The position numbers and the translations under genes were made by a program. Below the pieces are notes generated by a model. The model saw only the letters and a list, made by a program, of their open reading frames with translations. It ran no database searches and had not been told where the DNA came from. Positions 7,057 to 12,296 of a stretch of DNA of 12,296 nt are shown here, piece by piece (the first letter of the stretch is position 1; every line of letters begins with the position of its first letter). The DNA is from SOIA01 sp050116035 (GTDB taxonomy: Bacteria > Acidobacteriota > Aminicenantia > Aminicenantales > Aminicenantaceae): contig JASFPJ010000077.1 of the NCBI GenBank assembly GCA_050116035.1, positions 1-12,296 of the forward strand. Direction: 5' to 3'.

Positions 7057-7085
7057 AAATAAAAAACAGCTCTTGGACGTAAGAG
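7057..7085 (-). terminator. Weak possible terminator of the molybdenum hydroxylase operon
   Basis: Read on the minus strand, CTCTT (7085-7081) pairs with AAGAG (7074-7070) over a six-base loop, followed three bases later by TTTTTTATTTT (7067-7057). A second hairpin that cannot form at the same time, ACGATAAGA/TCTTACGT with one bulge (about 7078-7098), lies immediately upstream, just past the stop codon at 7109. The stem is short, so the call is tentative. Apart from the remnant at 6848-6910, nothing else was seen in the 289-base convergent gap. Confidence 0.35.
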
Positions 7086-7108
7086 ATTCTTATCGTAAGT
7101 TTAAAAAT

Positions 7109-9313
7109 TTAGAGCAGTGATACAGGAACTCTCCGGCTTGTAGAGCTGGAGGCATTTCTCTCTTTCGAAATAGCCTCTTTTATCCGGGCCGGTGTCATCG
7201 GGAGTACGAACAACCTGGCCCCGATGGCATCGTAAATCGCATTGGCAATCACACCCCCCATCGAAGTGATGGCCGGCTCTCCGCAGCCTTGAGGAGGCAT
7301 TTCCGGATTATCCACGAGCACGGTTTCGATCTTCGGCTGCCAGGAAAAACGGGGAATTTCGTAGGTGTCGAAATTCTCATCCAGAATCCTTCCGTTCTTA
7401 AAACGGATCTCTTCGGTCAGGCAGTAGCCGAGTCCCATGGTGATGCAGCCCTCGATCTGCATCCGGACTCCTTCCGGATTAATCACTTCGCCGGTATCCT
7501 GAGCGCATACGACACGCTCCACCCGAATCTCTCCTGTCTGCTTGTTCACATCAACCTCAGCCATCGTAGCTAAGTAGGTGCCCAGATAATCCGTGCAGGC
7601 GATCCCGTATCCTTTCCCGCTGGGAGCCTTGGAGAAGGTGCGTCCGAACTTCTCTGCCGCGGCTCGCAGAACTCTCTTCATCCTTTCATCTGTTAAATTA
7701 TGCAACCGGAACTCAAGAGGGTTCATCCCCGCTTGCTCAGCCATGATATCGATGTGAGATTCGATGGCAAACACGTTGGTGTTGCTGCCCGGGCCGCGCC
7801 AGGCGCCCACACCAAATGGATGAACACGGCTGCCACCACTCCTGCCTCCCCAACCGCCGTAGGAAAGAACACGGTGGTGAGGGATGTTGTAAAAAGGTTC
7901 AGAGCTTCTGCTCCCGGCAAAGTAATTGTGATACTCCCAGAAGACGATCTGGTTTGAACTGTTGAGACCGGACCGGATTTCTATCACAGCTGCCGGCCGG
8001 AAGGTATCATAAAAGAATTCTTCTTTCCGGCTCCAAGCTACTTGCACCGGTTTGCCGCACAATTTGGCCAGCCGCGCCGCCTCGACTATCTGCTGCCCCT
8101 GGTTTTTCCCTCCGAATCCACACCCCACAAAAGGAGTGAACACACGGACATTCTGGGAAGGGAATCCGAGAACCCGAGCAACTTCCCCTTGGGCCCTGAA
8201 AGGCGCCTGCGTAGACGCCCAGACTGTGGCTCTGTCTCCTTCAATCTTCACCACAGCCGTATGGCTCTCCGCGGGAGCGTGAGCAACATAATGATTGAAG
8301 TAGGCCTTGTCGAATGTCTCGCTGGCCAGGCCTTTTCCCGTATCCAAATTCCCTGTCTCTGTAACAACATTTCCTTCAGAGGCAGACTTTTTTAAATGAT
8401 TGAATATGGTCGTGCCATCCAGTTGAGATGTGGACGGCTCAAATTGCGCTTTGATCAATCCCAGGGCTTTATCTGCGATATCGTAATGTTTATGAAGAAC
8501 AGCGAGCATGTCATTATCCCGGATGACCTGGATATCTTTGACTTTTTCAGCAGCCGAGGTATCTACACTTTTCAATTTCGCTCCATGAGCTGGAGGCCTC
8601 AATATCCTGGCATAGAGCATTCCGGGTAAGTGGATATCGCCTGTAAACTTGGCTTCTCCTGTGACTTTCTGCCGGCTGTCTAGACGGTCTGTCGGCTGGC
8701 CCGAAATGGTATGCTTTGAATAATGCTTAATCGGTGGCTTCTTCTCAAGATGTCTCTCAATCTTCTTTCCTTTGGCAAGCTGTGCATAGGAGACCTTTTT
8801 CCGGGGGTTTGTCTTCTCAAAAACATTGCCGTCCTTTGTCGCCAGGCTCTCTGGACGTGTGCGGAGATGTTCAGCAGCCAGTTGAATCAGAACGCCCCTA
8901 GCTTCGGCAGCGGCCTGGCGCAAAGGGGGACCAAAATATTTTGTGCTCCTGGAACCAAAGGTTCCTGCATCCCAGGGGCAGAGGGCCGTATCCCCCATAA
9001 CCATGTCGACAACAGCTAGGGATACATCGAGCTCTTCGGAAAGCATCTGAGCGAACGAAGTTATGACACCCTGTCCCATCTCGATTTTGCCGGTGAAGCA
9101 GGAAACCCGTCCATCTTCTCCGATCCTGAGATAGGCGTTGAAATCCTCTGGATATCCGCTGCCTCGCCGCCTCTGCTGGATCGCAAAAAGATCGCCCACT
9201 GAGAAAGAGATGATGATTCCTCCTCCCAGGATTTTGAGAAATTCTCTGCGGTCGAGCGTGACCGGATTTTCACTTTGGCCTGAATCAAATGGAAAATATT
9301 CGTCGTTTTTCAT
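7109..9313 (-). CDS. Tat-exported molybdopterin subunit of a molybdenum hydroxylase (IorB-like)
   Basis: A 734-residue large subunit of a xanthine dehydrogenase-family enzyme, which hydroxylates a carbon next to nitrogen in an aromatic ring or oxidises an aldehyde, using water as the oxygen source. DRREFLK at 21-27 followed by a hydrophobic stretch is a Tat signal, so the folded enzyme acts in the periplasm. Domain order is typical of the isoquinoline 1-oxidoreductase beta type: a cofactor-domain segment first (KIEMGQG, 76-82), then the hammerhead domain (about 214-290), then the main cofactor domain with GCGFGGK (397-403), GAWRGPG (503-509) and the catalytic glutamate E679 in QGCGEPA. The start overlaps the 2Fe-2S subunit stop by four bases (ATGA), giving coupled translation and equal subunit supply. 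Substrate cannot be told from sequence; nicotinate-, isoquinoline- and aldehyde-type enzymes are all possible. Confidence 0.93.
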   Translation of the reverse strand: MKNDEYFPFDSGQSENPVTLDRREFLKILGGGIIISFSVGDLFAIQQRRRGSGYPEDFNAYLRIGEDGRVSCFTGKIEMGQGVITSFAQMLSEELDVSLAVVDMVMGDTALCPWDAGTFGSRSTKYFGPPLRQAAAEARGVLIQLAAEHLRTRPESLATKDGNVFEKTNPRKKVSYAQLAKGKKIERHLEKKPPIKHYSKHTISGQPTDRLDSRQKVTGEAKFTGDIHLPGMLYARILRPPAHGAKLKSVDTSAAEKVKDIQVIRDNDMLAVLHKHYDIADKALGLIKAQFEPSTSQLDGTTIFNHLKKSASEGNVVTETGNLDTGKGLASETFDKAYFNHYVAHAPAESHTAVVKIEGDRATVWASTQAPFRAQGEVARVLGFPSQNVRVFTPFVGCGFGGKNQGQQIVEAARLAKLCGKPVQVAWSRKEEFFYDTFRPAAVIEIRSGLNSSNQIVFWEYHNYFAGSRSSEPFYNIPHHRVLSYGGWGGRSGGSRVHPFGVGAWRGPGSNTNVFAIESHIDIMAEQAGMNPLEFRLHNLTDERMKRVLRAAAEKFGRTFSKAPSGKGYGIACTDYLGTYLATMAEVDVNKQTGEIRVERVVCAQDTGEVINPEGVRMQIEGCITMGLGYCLTEEIRFKNGRILDENFDTYEIPRFSWQPKIETVLVDNPEMPPQGCGEPAITSMGGVIANAIYDAIGARLFVLPMTPARIKEAISKERNASSSTSRRVPVSLL

Positions 9314-9789
9314 GGTCTCTGTCCTTTCATTGTCCGGGCTGCGGTCTGGATGGCCTGGATAATACGGTTATAACTCCCGCAGCGGCACAAGTAGCCCTCC
9401 AAATCCTCAACGATATCCCGGTAAGAGGGTTGAGGATTCTTCATCAACAGGCTGTAGGCTCCCATGATCATCCCCGGCGTGCAAAAGCCGCACTGAAGGG
9501 CGTTGTGCTGCATAAAGGCTGTTTGTAGAGGATGGAGCTTTCCGTTCTGCTGAAGTCCTTCTATGGTCAAGACTTCTTTTCCGTTCACTTCCTCTATTGG
9601 ATACTGACAAGAGAGGACCGCTTCATTATTCACGAGCACAGTGCAGGCTCCACAGAAGCCCTCTCCACAACTGTATTTTGTTCCCGTGTGTCCAAGGTCA
9701 GAGCGCAATATCCATAATAGCATGCGCTCTGGAGATGAGGTTACGCGGACACTCTTTCCGTTGAGTCTGAAACTAATTATTTTTTCCAT
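9310..9789 (-). CDS. 2Fe-2S subunit of the molybdenum hydroxylase (IorA-like)
   Basis: A 159-residue electron-transfer subunit carrying two 2Fe-2S clusters, of normal length for the family. The N-terminal plant-ferredoxin-type cluster uses C41, C46, C49 and C61 (CGEGFCGACT then C61). The C-terminal helical-bundle cluster uses C100, C103 (CGFC), C135 and C137 (CRC). It takes electrons from the molybdenum centre of the large subunit encoded next. It has no signal peptide of its own and, by family precedent, would be carried out bound to the Tat-tagged large subunit. GGGGAG at 9800-9795 lies five bases before the ATG. There is no FAD subunit beside it, so the next electron carrier is probably a cytochrome or another acceptor encoded elsewhere. 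Confidence 0.94.
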   Translation of the reverse strand: MEKIISFRLNGKSVRVTSSPERMLLWILRSDLGHTGTKYSCGEGFCGACTVLVNNEAVLSCQYPIEEVNGKEVLTIEGLQQNGKLHPLQTAFMQHNALQCGFCTPGMIMGAYSLLMKNPQPSYRDIVEDLEGYLCRCGSYNRIIQAIQTAARTMKGQRP

Positions 9790-9800
9790 CTGTTCTCCCC

Positions 9801-9817
9801 ATAATCACTGGGATTAT
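9801..9817. promoter_or_regulatory. Perfect inverted repeat over promoter: possible operator
   Basis: ATAATC (9801-9806) and GATTAT (9812-9817) form a perfect 6-5-6 inverted repeat. It overlaps the -10 hexamer and the expected transcription start of the molybdenum hydroxylase operon. A dimeric repressor bound here would block polymerase, so substrate-controlled repression is plausible. No regulator gene is present in the window. In AT-rich DNA a repeat of this length can also occur by chance. Confidence 0.35.
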
Positions 9818-9840
9818 AGTATTTTAATCAAAACTAACAA
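9813..9840 (-). promoter_or_regulatory. Sigma70-like promoter of the molybdenum hydroxylase operon
   Basis: On the minus strand TTGTTA (9840-9835) and a perfect TATAAT (9818-9813) are separated by 16 bases. The transcript would start near 9806 and give a very short leader of about 17 bases, just long enough for the GGGGAG ribosome binding site. A perfect TTGACA also occurs upstream (9859-9854), but its 17-base partner TAGTTT is poor. Confidence 0.5.
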
Positions 9841-9946
9841 AAGTTTATTCCACTGTCAAAGATTATGTTTAGTGAGCAGGAATCCTAGCCTCGAATGTTC
9901 TTGATAAGGCCTTTCAGGACTGCGGCAGGCGAGGTAAATCAGGCTA

Positions 9947-9970
9947 TGTCCTCACAAGGATTTGTCCTCA
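9947..9970. repeat. Two direct repeats of TGTCCTCA
   Basis: TGTCCTCA occurs at 9947-9954 and again at 9963-9970, a 16-base period, just downstream of the phosphatase stop codon and upstream of the molybdenum hydroxylase promoter. The arrangement could be a regulator site but may be chance. The 212-base gap between those two genes holds no gene I can support. Confidence 0.2.
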
Positions 9971-10001
9971 AAGCGAAGTATTCGTCTTAATGGGCCATTT
10001 A

Positions 10002-12296
10002 TCATTGAAAATTCACTTCCAGCGGTTCTGTTTCTTGCGTGGATTTTGCATGTATATCTCGAATCTCCCTCCAGGTGTCGCTGTCTGGCTCACCCACTCG
10101 GATGGTGTAGAGACCAGGAGCGAAGACTTTCGGTTGAAAGGACAAACCATTGATCCTCAGCGTATACACTATCTCTTCCGTCTGCTGCCGAATAACCTGA
10201 ACAACCGGATTCTGCAATCCTCTGACTTGGATTTCCGGCAGCCAGGCTTGGGCTTTCCGTCCATAGTTGTCCAGTTGATTGATCCGAATGGGCCAACCCG
10301 GGAAAGGATCGTTCTTATCTGGATCAGCCCAGTACGGCCAGTTCGCCAACTCGATGTCGCGGCTGTCTTTATAGAATGTAATAACACTATAGCCCGTGGA
10401 TAACTCATGGTGCCGGGTCGGATGGATAGTCGTTTTCTGGGGATTTGCGATAGCGTAGACCGTGATCTTGTTCCCGAAACCGTCCTCAAAATCGCCGGTG
10501 TACTTCGGGCTTCCAGGCGTTCGGTTTCTGCCCGGTATAGGCGGCCACCAGCGTCGCGGGAAGATATTGCCTGTTGCCGGTGATACAATCACATAGCTGG
10601 AATCACGCCATTCCTCCACACCGTACTGGCTGGTGTTCGCAAGGTGTTGGTCTCCCACCATATGGGTGGCAAAAGCCTTCCGGAATCTGCGGATGGCTTT
10701 GTCTCTCCCGACCTGGGGCCATCCGTTGGAATCAAAGTCGGCGACCGCCTTGTCCCCCTCCACGTAGATCCCTGGATCCGGAATCTCCAGTCGGGGTACC
10801 ACTCCATCACTTTTCGCGGCTTGAGGAAGAGTGGCGACGTTAGAAAACAGCGTTTGGGACACCACCGCTTTCATCCAGGTCTGATTGGACCAGTCACCAG
10901 CCCACTCATCCAAAAAATTCAGCTGCCGTTCTCCGAGCAGCACGGCATTCGTTATGCGGGATTTCTGTTTCACATCCCATGAAGGATTTTGAACCCAACC
11001 GTTATAGATCTCAGCTTCAGGAAAGAGAGGTTTGGGGGCGGACTTGAATTTGCGATCCTCGATGACCGCGATGCTCAAACCGCCAATATTGCATTCTGTG
11101 AAATACACGCCAATGCCCTGCTCGACCGGACGCGAATCATAGGGATCGGGCAGATGGCTTGACTGCGTGGTCTGGACCATGTTCACGAACTCCGGTGACA
11201 TCTTGTACCCACCTGTATCCTGGGCGGCAGCGCCCTGCAATCCCGGAGATGTCGCTTTCCCTCCTGCACCCCAAATATTACCGTGATAGACATCATGGTC
11301 ATCGGGGATAGCAATGACCGGAACCCTGGTTGAAAGTTCCTTATTGGTGATGCACCAGAGGTACCACTTGTACAGATAATCCAGAAAAGCATGCTCCCGG
11401 TCCGCCCGAGTGGGAGACGCTCCCTCATACACCTGGTCACCAGCAAAAAACATCACATCCGGGTCATGCTTTTTTAGCCTCTTCACTAACTCCACATGGG
11501 GATACAAAAGCCCCCAATCCCAGGGGAACCATTCGCCGTCCACTCCAACCCAGGAGGTGCGTTTGGGCTTGACGACCTGCTCGACACAGCTCATGGAGAT
11601 CATGACCAGCTTATCCTTGTCGAACGGATCTTTTTTAATAATCCCTTCCAGGACATATTTTTTTTCCTGTTTGCGCTTCAGGATATATTCGACCCGGAAA
11701 GGCACGTCGGTTTTGTATTCCCAGTTTTCGACCCGGAAGGGCGCTGTGTATGACGGATGAAGCAGTGTCGATGTGTCCGTGTGTTCCCAATTCTTCTGAT
11801 TGCGGATATACAAATCGACCTGCTGGTTTTCCTGCTTGGACAGAGGCATGAACTGCACGGTCAGCTTTAAAGTGCCTCGACTCAAGGTATACAAAGCCGT
11901 GACCATGGGACCCAGATTCCGGTCCGGATTGTGTTCCAGCTTCGACCCGGAAATCTTCCAGTCTCTGAAGGCAAACCGGTTGTCGTCTTCTCCAGAGTAT
12001 CCGCTATGAGAAACAAGCGCGATATTCCCCACAAACCGGTCCCGAGGCAATCCTTCCATGACCATTGAGGACAAAACATCTTGGCTGGCCGGGTCGACCG
12101 CTTTCAATGTCAGGCTGCAGTCCTCTTTCCCGGACTTGAGGTTTAAATCGAGCCGAATCTCATCCCATATCAGAGGGTCCTTTTCCTCGTAAAAGAGATA
12201 ATTGTCCTTTTGTTCGTAATCCCGGATAAAAAGCCGTCCCAGGCCGTCACAGCCCACGAACAGGCCGGCTTTGGGGCCGTAAGCGTGATGGATCAG
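10002..12296 (-). CDS. PhoD-like metallophosphatase, 5' end outside window
   Basis: A large protein related to alkaline phosphatase D, expected to hydrolyse phosphate mono- or diesters at a metal centre. The frame stays open to the window edge. A GTG at 12257 would give 751 residues, but the 13 codons before it continue in the same style (LIHHAYGPKAGLF), so the real start and any signal peptide are probably outside. Numbering from that GTG: residues 1-110 look like a concanavalin-type beta-sandwich, 120-200 like a second beta domain, 215-625 is the phosphatase, and about 655-735 is a small C-terminal beta domain. Key motifs are C224 in SMSC, GDQVYE (273-278), DDHD (319-322), ERQLNFLDEW (443-452) and GDQH (535-538), in the PhoD order. 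The added flanking domains make it longer than classic PhoD. Confidence 0.88.
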   Translation of the reverse strand: MIHHAYGPKAGLFVGCDGLGRLFIRDYEQKDNYLFYEEKDPLIWDEIRLDLNLKSGKEDCSLTLKAVDPASQDVLSSMVMEGLPRDRFVGNIALVSHSGYSGEDDNRFAFRDWKISGSKLEHNPDRNLGPMVTALYTLSRGTLKLTVQFMPLSKQENQQVDLYIRNQKNWEHTDTSTLLHPSYTAPFRVENWEYKTDVPFRVEYILKRKQEKKYVLEGIIKKDPFDKDKLVMISMSCVEQVVKPKRTSWVGVDGEWFPWDWGLLYPHVELVKRLKKHDPDVMFFAGDQVYEGASPTRADREHAFLDYLYKWYLWCITNKELSTRVPVIAIPDDHDVYHGNIWGAGGKATSPGLQGAAAQDTGGYKMSPEFVNMVQTTQSSHLPDPYDSRPVEQGIGVYFTECNIGGLSIAVIEDRKFKSAPKPLFPEAEIYNGWVQNPSWDVKQKSRITNAVLLGERQLNFLDEWAGDWSNQTWMKAVVSQTLFSNVATLPQAAKSDGVVPRLEIPDPGIYVEGDKAVADFDSNGWPQVGRDKAIRRFRKAFATHMVGDQHLANTSQYGVEEWRDSSYVIVSPATGNIFPRRWWPPIPGRNRTPGSPKYTGDFEDGFGNKITVYAIANPQKTTIHPTRHHELSTGYSVITFYKDSRDIELANWPYWADPDKNDPFPGWPIRINQLDNYGRKAQAWLPEIQVRGLQNPVVQVIRQQTEEIVYTLRINGLSFQPKVFAPGLYTIRVGEPDSDTWREIRDIHAKSTQETEPLEVNFQ

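Noticed and set aside
9854..9859. Perfect TTGACA upstream of the molybdenum hydroxylase operon as the -35 box
   Set aside because: At 17-base spacing the partner is TAGTTT, and the perfect TATAAT is 35 bases away; the pair TTGTTA-N16-TATAAT fits better.
10169..10588. 139-codon minus-strand frame overlapping the phosphatase gene
   Set aside because: It is in another frame of the same strand within the PhoD-like gene, is rich in Arg and Ser as expected from frame-shifted GC-rich DNA, and has no domain.

Overview
The window looks like chromosomal DNA of a Gram-negative-type bacterium. Two proteins carry Sec signal peptides, one carries a Tat signal, and most genes have good AGGAGG-type ribosome binding sites. 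Base composition is moderate and visibly uneven: the left half is more AT-rich and the right half more GC-rich. An Acidobacteriota/Aminicenantes-like anaerobe would fit this gene mix, but that is a weak guess because no rRNA or marker gene is present.

Left block (1-2982, + strand): a secreted M28 zinc aminopeptidase with a protease-associated domain, then a secreted metallo-beta-lactamase-fold hydrolase. They are separated by 113 bases rich in inverted repeats.

Middle block (3345-6819, + strand): a tight four-gene operon behind a recognisable sigma70-like promoter. It encodes a radical SAM protein with a SPASM-like C-terminal region, a four-helix membrane protein, a cysteine-bearing protein resembling the L-2-amino-thiazoline-4-carboxylate hydrolase family, and a GMC-type flavoprotein with an inserted four-cysteine (probable 4Fe-4S) motif. 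The last three genes overlap by ATGA junctions. This is the best candidate in the window for an undescribed pathway: a radical SAM maturase or synthase paired with a flavin/Fe-S oxidoreductase at the membrane. No precursor peptide gene was found. The block is bracketed by a repeat: just after the GMC gene lies a short in-frame remnant (6848-6910) matching the last 11 codons and stop of the upstream metallo-hydrolase gene, so the operon sits between a gene and what looks like a broken copy of its 3' end.

Right block (12296-7109, - strand): a PhoD-like metallophosphatase, truncated by the window edge, then a two-gene molybdenum hydroxylase operon (2Fe-2S subunit and Tat-exported molybdopterin subunit of the isoquinoline 1-oxidoreductase type). 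That operon has its own promoter and a perfect inverted repeat over the -10/start region. No FAD subunit, cytochrome or molybdenum-cofactor chaperone gene is present here. The two blocks converge on a 289-base gap at 6820-7108. No RNA genes, insertion sequences, CRISPR arrays or phage genes were seen.
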